From Bacillus sp. FJAT-45350 (GTDB lineage Bacteria > Bacillota > Bacilli > Bacillales > NISU01): 64,000 nt of DNA. Positions within the stretch are counted from its first letter, which is position 1; each line of letters opens with the position of its first letter. This document shows, piece by piece, positions 19,327-27,545 of this stretch. Both the position numbers and the translations under genes were made by a program. The stretch lies in NCBI RefSeq assembly GCF_002335805.1, contig NZ_NISU01000001.1, forward strand, positions 752,079-816,078. Reading direction: 5' to 3'. Under the pieces are notes generated by a model. That model was not told the DNA's origin, made no database searches, and saw only the letters and a program-made list of their open reading frames with translations.

Positions 19327-20058
19327 ATGAGTAATGCTAAGATGGAAATACCAGTGGAATCTGAGAAAAAAACGTTTTCCTATAAAGATGATTATATCCC
19401 TTTTATCGTCAAATGGGGGAGAATTACATGCTTTCTAGGACTGATACTTTCATTTACACCTTTATTTGTTTTAACGTTTGTATACGGCCTGACTCCTGAT
19501 GCATCAAGTATACTTGCCGGTTTCATTGCGATAGCGGGTGTGGCAGCTGTTCTTTGGATTATTGAACCTATATCTTATTATCCAATCTTAGGGATACCGG
19601 GAACGTACATGTCTTTTCTTTCAGGTAATATTTCGAATCTTCGCTTACCGTGTGCGACAGCAGCACAAAAAGCTGCTAATGTTCAGCCAGGTACTGATAA
19701 AGGGTCAATTATCTCTACCCTAGGAATTGCAGTTTCCATCATTGTTAACGTTTTGATTTTGACAATTGGAGTTTTTGTAGGTGCATCATTACTTGCGGGG
19801 CTACCAGATGGCGTGCGAGAGATGTTTAATTATATACTCCCTGCATTATTCGGTGCGATATTTGGACAATTTGCGATTGCTCAGCCAAAAATAGGTGTGT
19901 TTGCTATTATTGTAGCGATTATAATGGCTTGGTTGTTGAGAAATGGTTACTTAGCATTCTTACCAGGGCACCCATCGTATGCTGTAATTATTTGTTCCAT
20001 ATTCGGTACGATTATGTTTGGTAGATATCTTTATAATAAAGGATTATTAGGGAAATAA
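19327..20058 (+). CDS. Six-helix membrane protein, partner of the DUF5058 protein
   Basis: 243 residues, about six transmembrane helices after a polar 30-residue N-terminus. The central re-entrant-like segment IPGTYMSFLSGNISNLRLP is rich in Gly/Pro/Ser/Asn, as in substrate pores. No catalytic motif. It starts 42 bp after the DUF5058 gene behind ATGGAGGG and ends the operon before a terminator. Likely the second half of a two-component permease; substrate unknown, with N-acyl amino acids suggested by the adjacent deacylase (inference). Confidence 0.7.
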   Translation: MSNAKMEIPVESEKKTFSYKDDYIPFIVKWGRITCFLGLILSFTPLFVLTFVYGLTPDASSILAGFIAIAGVAAVLWIIEPISYYPILGIPGTYMSFLSGNISNLRLPCATAAQKAANVQPGTDKGSIISTLGIAVSIIVNVLILTIGVFVGASLLAGLPDGVREMFNYILPALFGAIFGQFAIAQPKIGVFAIIVAIIMAWLLRNGYLAFLPGHPSYAVIICSIFGTIMFGRYLYNKGLLGK

Positions 20059-20090
20059 GGGTTTGAGTTAAATAGAATAGGTGATTTAAG

Positions 20091-20134
20091 GACAGAGGAA
20101 GCTAGTGAAGTGCTAGATTTCTTTGTCTTTTTTT
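20091..20134 (+). terminator. Terminator of the amidohydrolase operon
   Basis: GACAGAGGAA...GCTAG pairs imperfectly with CTAG...TTTCTTTGTC around a short loop and is followed by seven T. Confidence 0.7.
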
Positions 20135-20312
20135 GATAGAGAGGCGGAATACCCCCATCTAACCACGTTTAAATGTGGGTGACTTGAGTCCTTCAAATAA
20201 ACAAACACTTCATAATTCAAATAACTCTGTATAATACTAATCATTATGCTATAGTTAATAAGCCTTTAAACAAATTATGGCGATAATTTAAAAAGAAAAG
20301 AAGTGATCATCA

Positions 20313-21617
20313 TTGCTTGATTTTTTACAACTTGGTATTCGACAAGAAATAAACCATACATTAAAATCATTAGGACTTATAAACCCTACTCCAATACAGG
20401 AAAGGACAATACCCACTGTACTTGAGGGGAAGGATGTTATTGCACAAGCACAAACGGGAACAGGAAAAACGTTAGCTTTTGTTCTACCGATACTTGAGAA
20501 GATTGATGTTAACAATTCGGGTGTTCAAGCGCTAATTTTAACCCCTACACGTGAATTAGCTCAGCAAGTTTCAAAAGAAATAAAGAAAATGATTGAGAAT
20601 TTAGAAGGCGTTAAGGTGTTAGCTGTATACGGTGGTCAGGATGTTGAACGTCAATTGAAAAAATTAAAAGGCGGCCAACATATTGTTGTAGCAACGCCTG
20701 GACGATTATTAGACCATATTCGTCGTGAAACAATTGATCTCTCAACTGTTCAGATGTTTGTTCTTGATGAAGCGGACCAAATGTTACATATGGGTTTTCT
20801 ACCTGAAGTAGAGAACATTATTTATGAAACACTTTCTACCCGACAAACGATGCTGTTTTCTGCGACTATGCCAAGCGAAATTACATCTCTTGCAAAAAAA
20901 TATATGGTACATCCAGAGATAATCGAAGTAAAGACGAAAAAAGAAGTAACTGTTAAAGAGATAAAACAAGTTGTGATTGAAACAACAGATCGTAGAAAAA
21001 TGCAAACGTTATTACATTTAATAGAAGAACAGCGTCCGTTTCTAGGAATTATTTTCTGTCGTACAAAAGCGCGTGTGACAAAGCTACATGAAAATCTGCT
21101 AGCCAACGGGTATGAAGCAGACGAGCTTCACGGTGATTTACCACAATCCAAACGTCAAAAGGCGATGAAACGATTTCGTGAAGCAAAATCTCAGTTTTTA
21201 GTTGCTACAGATGTTGCAGCAAGAGGTCTTGATGTCGAAGGTGTGACACATGTATACAACTATGATATACCACAGGATGTAGAAAGTTACGTTCATCGGA
21301 TTGGACGTACAGGGCGAGCTGGTGGAGATGGTGTTGCCTATACTTTAGTTGCTGCTAAGGATGTAGAGTTCTTACGATTGATTGAAAAAGGGATTAATCA
21401 GAATATAGAAAAACAAGTGATTCGAGGGGTTAGTATTCCTGATCGAGAGGATTATGAGTTAGAAAGAAATAAGGAAATTAAGAAAGCTAAACGTCTAGAT
21501 GGCGCTAGCAAAGAAAAAAGAAGAGGTGCAGATTCTTCTTCCAAAAGAAAAACAAATAATCGTCCGGCAATAAGTAAATCAGGTTCTTCATCTAGTGGTA
21601 GAAGAAATCCTCGATAA
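20313..21617 (+). CDS. DEAD-box ATP-dependent RNA helicase
   Basis: 434 residues with the full helicase core: Q motif region ([11 protein letters not shown]), motif I AQTGTGKT, Ia PTRELAQQ, Ib TPGRL, motif II DEAD, motif III SAT, motif [12 protein letters not shown] and motif [13 protein letters not shown] short, basic, serine-rich tail (residues about 395-434) probably aids RNA binding. The start is TTG 20313 with AAAGAAGTGAT upstream. Close to the CshA/CshB/DeaD group; length fits CshB, but I cannot assign which. Roles: RNA remodelling, ribosome assembly, cold adaptation. Confidence 0.93.
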   Translation: MLDFLQLGIRQEINHTLKSLGLINPTPIQERTIPTVLEGKDVIAQAQTGTGKTLAFVLPILEKIDVNNSGVQALILTPTRELAQQVSKEIKKMIENLEGVKVLAVYGGQDVERQLKKLKGGQHIVVATPGRLLDHIRRETIDLSTVQMFVLDEADQMLHMGFLPEVENIIYETLSTRQTMLFSATMPSEITSLAKKYMVHPEIIEVKTKKEVTVKEIKQVVIETTDRRKMQTLLHLIEEQRPFLGIIFCRTKARVTKLHENLLANGYEADELHGDLPQSKRQKAMKRFREAKSQFLVATDVAARGLDVEGVTHVYNYDIPQDVESYVHRIGRTGRAGGDGVAYTLVAAKDVEFLRLIEKGINQNIEKQVIRGVSIPDREDYELERNKEIKKAKRLDGASKEKRRGADSSSKRKTNNRPAISKSGSSSSGRRNPR

Positions 21618-21632
21618 ATAGGAGGTTTATAC

Positions 21633-22130
21633 GTGACTAATAATGATCTATTAATTAGATTAAGATATGCGTTAGATATAAAAGATATAGACATGGTAGA
21701 GATATTTAAACTTGGTGGCGTTGATGTGACTAAAGAACAAGTCCAAAATATGCTATCAAAAACAGAAGACGAGTACGATGATGAAATTGAAGATGAAAAT
21801 AGTGTAACCTGCAATAATACAATGTTTGAGTGCTTTTTAAATGGTTTTATTACGTTTAAAAGAGGAAGGCAGGATTCAAATTCTGGACAACCTATAAGAC
21901 CAGAGCTTTCTAAAGAAAGTCCTAATAATCTTCTTTTAAAGAAATTGAAAATAGCATTAACATTAACGAGTGAGGATATAATTGATATCTTAGATGTGGC
22001 TGGGGTTACTGTATCAAAAGGAGAAATAGGAGCCCTTCTAAGGAAAAAGGGACACGCGAAGTATAAAGAATGTGGTGACAAATACGCTAGAAATTTCTTA
22101 AAGGGATTAACTCTAAAATATAGGACGTAA
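21633..22130 (+). CDS. DUF1456 (YehS-like) protein
   Basis: 165 residues made of two copies of the DUF1456 unit: NDLLIRLRYALDIKDIDMVEIFKLGGVDVTK-like at the N-terminus and NLLLKKLKIALTLTSEDIIDILDVAGV-like at about residue 97. Each ends in a conserved NGFI/KGL helix. An acidic linker (DEYDDEIEDEN) separates the copies. GTG 21633 lies behind AGGAGG, 15 bp after the helicase gene, so it is probably co-transcribed. Family function unknown. Confidence 0.88.
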   Translation: MTNNDLLIRLRYALDIKDIDMVEIFKLGGVDVTKEQVQNMLSKTEDEYDDEIEDENSVTCNNTMFECFLNGFITFKRGRQDSNSGQPIRPELSKESPNNLLLKKLKIALTLTSEDIIDILDVAGVTVSKGEIGALLRKKGHAKYKECGDKYARNFLKGLTLKYRT

Positions 22131-22132
22131 TG

Positions 22133-22163
22133 TAAGGGCCAAATCTTTTGGCTCTTTTTTTTT
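22133..22163 (+). terminator. Terminator after the DUF1456 gene
   Basis: GGGCCAAA and TTTTGGCTC form a short stem with two unpaired bases, followed by eight T. Confidence 0.75.
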
Positions 22164-22359
22164 ACAACTACTGCACAATAGACGATTACTGTGCAGCAAG
22201 TAATTACCCAACTGCACATAGGTAAGAATAGTTAGATAATTATTTTATACGTGATTTGTTATCTTCTGGTATTATTTATACGTGGATATTGATTGCTTGG
22301 TGAAGTTATTCACTTAAACTAACGAATCAGTAATCTTTAATAATAAAGGAGGGAAGTTT

Positions 22360-22818
22360 TTGGGTTCGAATACTAAACTGCCACTAACACATGAGGAAAA
22401 ATCAAAACTTAGAAAAGCTAATGTCAAAATAAGTGAATTACATACTTTTAATGCAGAAGAAATAGCTCAACTGCTAAACATTCCACTTGGAAAAGCTAAT
22501 GTTTTAAAGGGGCTGGCTGAATTTCAAACTGTTCCCTCCATTGGTTATAAATTAGCTGAAAAGTTGGTTTTTAAGTTGTGTCTTTTTTCATTATCGGAAA
22601 TTAAGGATAAGAATGCTGCTCAACTTTTTGACCAATTAGAAAGAGAATTAGGTGTATGGACTGACGGTTGTGTTGAAGACCAAATTCGTTGTGTGATTAA
22701 CTATGCAAACAACCCTAAAAGCAATAAACAATGGTTTGATTTTACAGAAGAAAGAAAGGTATACAGAGAAATGAATGGTTTCCCTCAAAATAGACCTATA
22801 AATGCTTGGTATGAGTGA
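22360..22818 (+). CDS. Helix-hairpin-helix protein, Cdd1/pathogenicity-locus family
   Basis: 152 residues. An N-terminal helix-hairpin-helix region (about residues 35-75, FQTVPSIGYKLAEKLV) is followed by a conserved C-terminal motif (CVEDQIRCVINYAN and WFDFTEERKVYRE). This matches the Cdd1 family, whose members are small DNA-binding-like proteins of unknown role. TTG 22360 follows AAGGAGGGAAG. Transcribed alone or with the VOC gene 46 bp downstream. Confidence 0.8.
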   Translation: MGSNTKLPLTHEEKSKLRKANVKISELHTFNAEEIAQLLNIPLGKANVLKGLAEFQTVPSIGYKLAEKLVFKLCLFSLSEIKDKNAAQLFDQLERELGVWTDGCVEDQIRCVINYANNPKSNKQWFDFTEERKVYREMNGFPQNRPINAWYE

Positions 22819-22864
22819 ATTGTGATTGAAAATTATTAATACAAAATCAATGGGAGGTTTTTGA

Positions 22865-23245
22865 ATGGAACTTACACATACTCGTTTACTTGTTGATAAC
22901 TATAAAAAATGTTTTCTTTTTTATAGAGATGTATTGGGATTTGAATTATCATGGGGAAATGAAAATTCCAATTATGCTGACTTTAAATTCAACGGGTGTA
23001 CTTTAGGGATATTTGAACGAAAACAAATGGTTGAAGCAATAGGTGCTGAATACTCAACTAAGATTGATAAAGGAGATAAGACAGCCTTAATTTTTAAAGT
23101 AAATAGTGTCGAAGATAAATATCAAGAATTAAAAGGTAAAGTAAATTTTATAACTAAGCCTACCGAGCAAAAGGAATGGGGGATTAAAGTGGCTCATTTT
23201 AGAGACCCTGCAGGTTCACTAATAGAAATTTATGAAAATATCTAA
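22865..23245 (+). CDS. VOC (glyoxalase/bleomycin-resistance) family protein
   Basis: 126 residues with the paired beta-alpha-beta-beta-beta units of the vicinal oxygen chelate fold: ELTHTRLLVDNYKKCFLFYRD at the start and VAHFRDPAGSLIEIYE at the end. The metal ligands expected in each half (H5, E58-region, H and E near the C-terminus) are broadly present. GGGAGG lies before ATG 22865. Substrate unknown: dioxygenase, fosfomycin-like or glyoxalase activities are all possible. Confidence 0.85.
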   Translation: MELTHTRLLVDNYKKCFLFYRDVLGFELSWGNENSNYADFKFNGCTLGIFERKQMVEAIGAEYSTKIDKGDKTALIFKVNSVEDKYQELKGKVNFITKPTEQKEWGIKVAHFRDPAGSLIEIYENI

Positions 23246-23289
23246 TCTAAATTAGCTAAACGAAATCAGCTTTCTTATTGCATTAACGG

Positions 23290-23321
23290 GAGCGATTGTT
23301 CTAGAAGAACAGTCGCTCTTT
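23290..23321 (+). terminator. Hairpin between the VOC gene and a small ORF
   Basis: GAGCGATTGTTCT and AGAACAGTCGCTC form a 13-bp stem with one G-U pair and a short loop, followed by TTT. A weak terminator or leader hairpin. Confidence 0.5.
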
Positions 23322-23342
23322 CAGAAAAAAGGAGTTGTCCAC

Positions 23343-23486
23343 ATGGCAGAACCTGATGGTGGTGTGTCGGAAGAGTTTAGGAAGAAAGTAGAAGAGCTTT
23401 GTGATAGGCTTGGACCAAAAAATAAAGAAACCAACGCGTTGTGGCAGCTAGTTAGTAAAATATGCAAGGACGATGTAAAGGATTAA
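23343..23486 (+). CDS. Small hypothetical protein, 47 residues
   Basis: ATG 23343 lies 8 bases after AAAGGAG, and the frame runs to TAA at 23484. The product is hydrophilic, charged and probably helical (SEEFRKKVEELCDRLG, NALWQLVSKICKDD) with two Cys. Not recognised. The good ribosome site and codon choice favour a real gene. Confidence 0.5.
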   Translation: MAEPDGGVSEEFRKKVEELCDRLGPKNKETNALWQLVSKICKDDVKD

Positions 23487-23521
23487 CTAAGTTAGGTTTA
23501 AAGATCATAAAATATTATCTG

Positions 23522-23616
23522 TTGCGCAGTACAACGATAATGGTTACCAAATTATATTTTTTAACGGCGATCACTTTTGAAAAGATCGTATTTCGTATTT
23601 GACCAATACTGCGCAA
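23522..23616. repeat. Short inverted-repeat element (MITE-like)
   Basis: TTGCGCAGTA (23522-23531) and TACTGCGCAA (23607-23616) are perfect 10-bp inverted ends of a 95-bp AT-rich segment without coding capacity. The 16-base phrase GCGCAGTACAACGATA inside its left end recurs near 32624. A related CTGCACA...TGTGCAG hairpin lies near 22170-22196. No transposase is attached. Confidence 0.45.
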
Positions 23617-23675
23617 TAACAACTTCTGTTACACAAAATATTTAAATCGGACTGGAAGCACTTTTATATTGCTAT

Positions 23676-23710
23676 ACAAAAGGTGCACTCTAACTGAGTG
23701 CACCTTTTGT
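23676..23710. terminator. Bidirectional terminator, 15-bp perfect stem
   Basis: ACAAAAGGTGCACTC (23676-23690) and its exact complement (23696-23710) flank a 5-base loop. The A/T ends serve both strands. It sits just beyond the stop of the minus-strand oxidoreductase gene. Confidence 0.85.
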
Positions 23711-23712
23711 GT

Positions 23713-24453
23713 TTATGAATTATATATTTCTCTGTTTATTCTAACAATATCCTTATGTGAAAACTCCTTTTTTTCTGCCAAGAGCTCTTCAAACCTTTCC
23801 ATTACCTTATCTCGTAGTAATGGTGCTTTTTCTTTGTTTGCCTCATTTAACGCTCTCGTTAGTTCATCTTTTGTTAGCTCTGTGCAGTAAGCAGGAGTTC
23901 CTGGTTGTTGTCTCCAAGAATCACTTAAAGAACCACTGTCTACTGCGTCGAAGCCTAGCTCGTTTACCACGCCCATGATTACTTGTTTTTGTGATAGATT
24001 ATCACCGGCAACTGTCATGGCAATTCGTCCACTAGAATCTTCGGATGTTCCTTCATTTTCTAAAGTATAGGCTAATAAATTGTTAAAAGCTTTAATGATA
24101 GGTCTGTCTAATTGATTTGAAACCCAAATACTTTCAACCATCCCGTTCTCGATTTCTTCAATTTTGCCGTCTCTAAAAGGATAGTAATTTGAAGTATCTA
24201 CAATGATCACTTCCTCCGCGACTTGATTGATAATGTTTCGAATGCTTGGTAGTGCTCTTGTAGGGAGTGATATGATAAGAACATCAATATTATTAATTGC
24301 ATCCTCTACAGGCACAGCTGTTCCTGCAAGCTCTTTCCCTTCTAGACGTTCTATTCCTCGTGCATCTGCAATTTTTACAGCATGTCCACTTTTAACTAAT
24401 TTGTTAGAAATAATTGACCCAATTGGTCCTGCACCTATAATTCCAAATTTCAT
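23713..24453 (-). CDS. NADPH-dependent F420 reductase-like oxidoreductase
   Basis: 246 residues with an N-terminal Rossmann fold (MKFGIIGAGPIGSIISNKLV), DVLIISLP and VDTSNYYP motifs of the NADP_oxidoreductase/F420-dependent family, and a C-terminal helical half. In Firmicutes, which mostly lack F420, such proteins act as general NAD(P)-dependent dehydrogenases or reductases; the substrate is unknown. Divergent from an HxlR regulator gene, which probably controls it. The start at 24453 follows AGGAGG. Confidence 0.82.
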   Translation of the reverse strand: MKFGIIGAGPIGSIISNKLVKSGHAVKIADARGIERLEGKELAGTAVPVEDAINNIDVLIISLPTRALPSIRNIINQVAEEVIIVDTSNYYPFRDGKIEEIENGMVESIWVSNQLDRPIIKAFNNLLAYTLENEGTSEDSSGRIAMTVAGDNLSQKQVIMGVVNELGFDAVDSGSLSDSWRQQPGTPAYCTELTKDELTRALNEANKEKAPLLRDKVMERFEELLAEKKEFSHKDIVRINREIYNS

Positions 24454-24629
24454 TATTGTTCCTCCTTAAGAAATTGTATATAAAAGAAATATTTTGCTTA
24501 AAGTTATACAATCATATGATTATCAGACGGTAACCATATATTCACTACAAATAAAAAAGGTATTGAGTATTTATGTTACATATACTAGAATAAAATGATT
24601 TCTCTTCTAATTAAAGTAGGCAATTTAAA

Positions 24630-24659
24630 TTGACGTAGTACATTTTTTTGTACTTAATA
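24630..24659 (+). promoter_or_regulatory. Promoter with AGTACA-T6-TGTACT operator
   Basis: A -35 TTGACG (24630-24635) is followed by a perfect inverted repeat AGTACA (24637-24642), six T, TGTACT (24649-24654), placed between -35 and -10. HxlR regulators (for example HypR, YodB) bind GTAC-type inverted repeats, so this is a good autoregulation site and may also govern the divergent reductase. Confidence 0.5.
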
Positions 24660-24678
24660 GTAGAAAGCAGGTGTTTAG

Positions 24679-25038
24679 GTGTCTAGGATATGTAAGGATG
24701 GATTTGATAAAGAGTGTATAAAGGAACAAAGAGAATTTTATGGTATTGCTTATACCCAAAATGTACTCTCCGGACGTTGGAAATATGTAATTCTTTGGTT
24801 TCTAAAGTCCACAGAGCGTCGTTATAGTGAAATTAAAACTTTTTTAGGGGATATATCACAAGGTTCTCTTACAAAGCAACTTCGAGAACTGGAAACAGAT
24901 GGTTTAATTAATCGAAAAGTTTTTCCAGAAGTTCCTCCTCGTGTAGAGTATTCATTAACCTCAAAGGGGAAAGAACTCATTCCTATTATTGATTTGATGG
25001 AAGAGTTCGGGAAGAGGCATGGGGAGCAAGTAGACTAA
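24679..25038 (+). CDS. HxlR-family winged-helix regulator
   Basis: 119 residues of the HxlR/MarR-like family: YTQNVLSGRWKYVILWFL, RYSEIKTFLGDISQGSLTKQLRELE and the wing PEVPPRVEYSLTSKGKELIPII. Three Cys are present, including one early (Cys5), and thiol-based sensing is common in this family. GTG 24679 follows AGCAGGTG. Divergent from the F420-reductase-like gene, the usual arrangement for a quinone/electrophile-responsive repressor and its target. Confidence 0.88.
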   Translation: MSRICKDGFDKECIKEQREFYGIAYTQNVLSGRWKYVILWFLKSTERRYSEIKTFLGDISQGSLTKQLRELETDGLINRKVFPEVPPRVEYSLTSKGKELIPIIDLMEEFGKRHGEQVD

Positions 25039-25484
25039 CCAAAGTGCCTTTAATCGGTTATTTACCATTTACCCCGGAATTCAAACCTAAATGGTGGATA
25101 AAGTTATAGTTGTAGGAGGAGAAAACGTTCTAGTGGAGTTTATGATAAAAGTCTATGAAGAAATATATATAAATTAACGGGCATGGATTTATAGATCCGA
25201 GCTCAGCAGGTTAAACACTTTAGGAGATTCGTGTAAGTGCAAAAAAATGTACTAGATCTATTTTTATTGCCCTCTTCACAAAGGTGTGAAATGATTTTAT
25301 TCTAGTGCATGTAACAAATTTACTAAGTACAACAATTTAATAGGCAAGTCTGGATTCAACAATAGATGGACACTTGATCCTGAACAACTGTTTCATACAG
25401 AATTGTTTATTACTTTGTTTTGAATTGGCCGGATAATTTGTGGGGAGGTCATAAATTGACAACCGAATTTTCAACGTGAAATAG
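25039..25484. other. Intergenic region without a clear gene
   Basis: About 450 bp. A 28-residue frame at 25091-25177 (MVDKVIVVGGENVLVEF...) has no ribosome site and may be debris. No strong terminator. The right edge holds TTGACA at 25456-25461, the probable promoter of the MarR gene. Confidence 0.4.
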
Positions 25485-25496
25485 TTAGCTTGCTAA
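25485..25496. promoter_or_regulatory. MarR-type operator 1 (TTAGC-TT-GCTAA)
   Basis: A perfect 5-bp inverted repeat with 2-bp centre, just downstream of a TTGACA-containing promoter and 27 bp before the MarR start. Same core as the palindromes at 25966, 26091 and 32412. Expected autoregulatory site. Confidence 0.55.
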
Positions 25497-25522
25497 ATGT
25501 TTTTAGTAGTGGAGGAACATCT

Positions 25523-25948
25523 ATGAACAATAGTGTTGATTGCGATATTCGTCAGTCGTTAGATAAAATCTCATTTCAAATGCGTAGAGATTATAGTGAA
25601 AGTCTTAGAGAACTTAATCTCTATGTAGGTCAAGATAATTTACTCTTTCGTTTGTGGCAAGAAGAGGGGGTAACGCAAATGCAGCTATGTGAACACTTAA
25701 AATGTGAACCGCCTACGGTCACAAATATGGTTAAATCATTGGAGCAAAACGGTTTTATATACCGTAAACGTGACGAACAAGATGCGAGGATTATGCGAAT
25801 CTTTCTAACGGACAAAGGCAAAGAATTAGAGAAACCGGTTGGGTTCAAATGGGAACAGCAGCAAGAAAAATTGCTCCATTCATTCTTACCGGAAGAACGT
25901 CTATTATTGAGGGATTTTATGAAGCGAATGGAGAGAAACTTGCTCTAA
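25523..25948 (+). CDS. MarR-family transcriptional regulator
   Basis: 141 residues with a winged helix: VTQMQLCEHLKCEPPTVTNMVKSLEQNGFIYRKRD (recognition helix) and the wing DEQDARIMRIFLTDKGKEL. ATG 25523 follows GGAGGA; the 11 codons upstream in frame lack a ribosome site. It heads the flavin-monooxygenase cluster, and TTAGC-NN-GCTAA palindromes lie before it and before the next gene. Likely a repressor released by an aromatic or sulfur substrate (inference). Confidence 0.9.
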   Translation: MNNSVDCDIRQSLDKISFQMRRDYSESLRELNLYVGQDNLLFRLWQEEGVTQMQLCEHLKCEPPTVTNMVKSLEQNGFIYRKRDEQDARIMRIFLTDKGKELEKPVGFKWEQQQEKLLHSFLPEERLLLRDFMKRMERNLL

Positions 25949-25965
25949 GTTTCCTCTGTGTTGAT

Positions 25966-25981
25966 ATTTAGCATGCTAAAT
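25966..25981. promoter_or_regulatory. MarR-type operator 2 (16-bp perfect palindrome)
   Basis: ATTTAGCATGCTAAAT is fully palindromic and contains TTAGC-AT-GCTAA. It lies 17 bp after the marR stop, upstream of the monooxygenase operon. Confidence 0.55.
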
Positions 25982-26090
25982 AATTGTGTAGCAACCTAAA
26001 TATATTAAATAGTACAATGTCGCTTGTCATATTTAAAAAGTAAGGAAATTAAAAGTAGAAACTGTTAGATGATTACCTTTAACAAATTAG

Positions 26091-26102
26091 TTAGTAAGCT
26101 AA
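26091..26102. promoter_or_regulatory. MarR-type operator 3 (TTAGT-AA-GCTAA)
   Basis: One mismatch from the shared palindrome core; 82 bp before the first monooxygenase start. With operator 2 it brackets the probable promoter. Confidence 0.45.
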
Positions 26103-26184
26103 ATATTACTTGTTTTGCCCTGCTTAGAGTGATTTAATTCTGACTCTTTTAGTTACTTTTAGAAAATAAAAAGGAGAAATATAC

Positions 26185-27528
26185 ATGGAAAAAAGAAAAG
26201 AAATGCAATTAGCATTACAAATGGTTTCTGGATACGGAGCCGAATTCAGTGCCTGGAGAATGCCTGGTACAGATCCAGCAGCCTACACAAATACGGATAG
26301 TTACGTGGAACGAGCTAAAATAGCTGAAAAAGGAAAATTTCAAATGATCTTTATCGCTGATACTCCGGCATTGACCGTCGATTTAGGACCTCAGACTCCT
26401 ATGTTCCCTATGGACCCTATGTTAGCACTAATGGCTTTAGCTAGAGAGACGAAACATATTGGACTTGTGGCGACACATTCAACGACATTCAATTATCCAT
26501 ACAACATTGCACGTCAGTTCAAGGCACTCGATGTTATAAGTAATGGGCGAGTAGGATGGAATGCGGTCACTTCATCCCTCCCAGTAGCGGCAGCAAATTT
26601 TGGTACTAAAGTTGCCAGTCGCAAAGAACGCTATGACATGGCACATGAATCCATCCAAATTGTTCAAGCATTATGGGGGAGTTGGGAACAAGATGCGTGG
26701 ACGTTAGATGCAGAAGGAGGAAAATTTGCCGATATGGACAAAATTCAGCCTATCAATCTTGAAGGGCAATATTATTCATCTCGTGGTCCTTTGCCTATCC
26801 CGCCCTCTGAGCAAGGCCAGCCGGTTATTTTCCAAGCAGGTGGAGGAGAAGAAGGACTGGAATTGGCGGGGAGGTACGCTTCTGGGGTCTACGCTAACCC
26901 TTATGATATAGAATCTGCTCGTCAACATAGGCAAGCACTTCGCCAAAGTGCAACTCGTTTTGGTCGAAATCCCGATGACATTAAGATGTACGCAGGTTTT
27001 ATGTTTTCCATCGGTTCAACGGAAGAAGAAGGTTTAGAACGACGAAGACAGCTTATGAGTTTTAATCCAGAGGAGATACCAGGAAGAGTAAGTTACCTTG
27101 GTTCAATGGTAGGTTTACCACTATCAGTGAATTCGGTAGATATTGATCAACCTTTATCAGCTGACTTGTTGAAAAAAGCATATGCCAACCCAATGGATCC
27201 ACGTTCCCACAGAGCTTTAGAGCTTCTGAAAAAAGGGATATCGATTCGAGACGTTCTTGCACATGGGGTCATTAACTATCATCCAGTAGTGGCAGGTACC
27301 CCCGTACAAGTTGCTGATTTCTTGGAAGAATGGTTTTTGGCTGGTGCATGTGACGGCTTCTCGGTTGTTCCGGATATAGCCTATGATGGAGTTGCTGATT
27401 TTGTGGAACATGTCGTCCCAATTTTGCAGGACCGTGGTTTGTTTCACAAAGATTATGAAGGAAAAACACTACGTGAGAATATGGGAGTTCCTTATCAATA
27501 CGGAAGACTGAAAGATAATAATAAATAA
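26185..27528 (+). CDS. Flavin-dependent monooxygenase, NtaA/SnaA/DszA family
   Basis: 447 residues of the bacterial luciferase superfamily: EGKFQMIFIADTP-like strand (about residue 50), STTFNYPYNIARQFKALDVISNGRVGWNAVTS (FMN-binding signature), QPVIFQAGGGEEGLELAGRYA, and a C-terminal helix SVVPDIAYDGVADFVEHVVPILQDRG. NtaA/DszA-type enzymes use reduced FMN from a partner reductase to oxygenate nitrilotriacetate, sulfones or similar. AAAGGAG precedes ATG 26185. A nitroreductase-type flavin reductase follows 18 bp downstream, the expected partner. Confidence 0.92.
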   Translation: MEKRKEMQLALQMVSGYGAEFSAWRMPGTDPAAYTNTDSYVERAKIAEKGKFQMIFIADTPALTVDLGPQTPMFPMDPMLALMALARETKHIGLVATHSTTFNYPYNIARQFKALDVISNGRVGWNAVTSSLPVAAANFGTKVASRKERYDMAHESIQIVQALWGSWEQDAWTLDAEGGKFADMDKIQPINLEGQYYSSRGPLPIPPSEQGQPVIFQAGGGEEGLELAGRYASGVYANPYDIESARQHRQALRQSATRFGRNPDDIKMYAGFMFSIGSTEEEGLERRRQLMSFNPEEIPGRVSYLGSMVGLPLSVNSVDIDQPLSADLLKKAYANPMDPRSHRALELLKKGISIRDVLAHGVINYHPVVAGTPVQVADFLEEWFLAGACDGFSVVPDIAYDGVADFVEHVVPILQDRGLFHKDYEGKTLRENMGVPYQYGRLKDNNK

Positions 27529-27545
27529 TAGAGGAGAGGATTCAA

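Noticed and set aside
21452-22219. Minus-strand 255-codon frame
   Set aside because: Antisense to the helicase end and DUF1456 gene; serine- and leucine-rich nonsense without a ribosome site.
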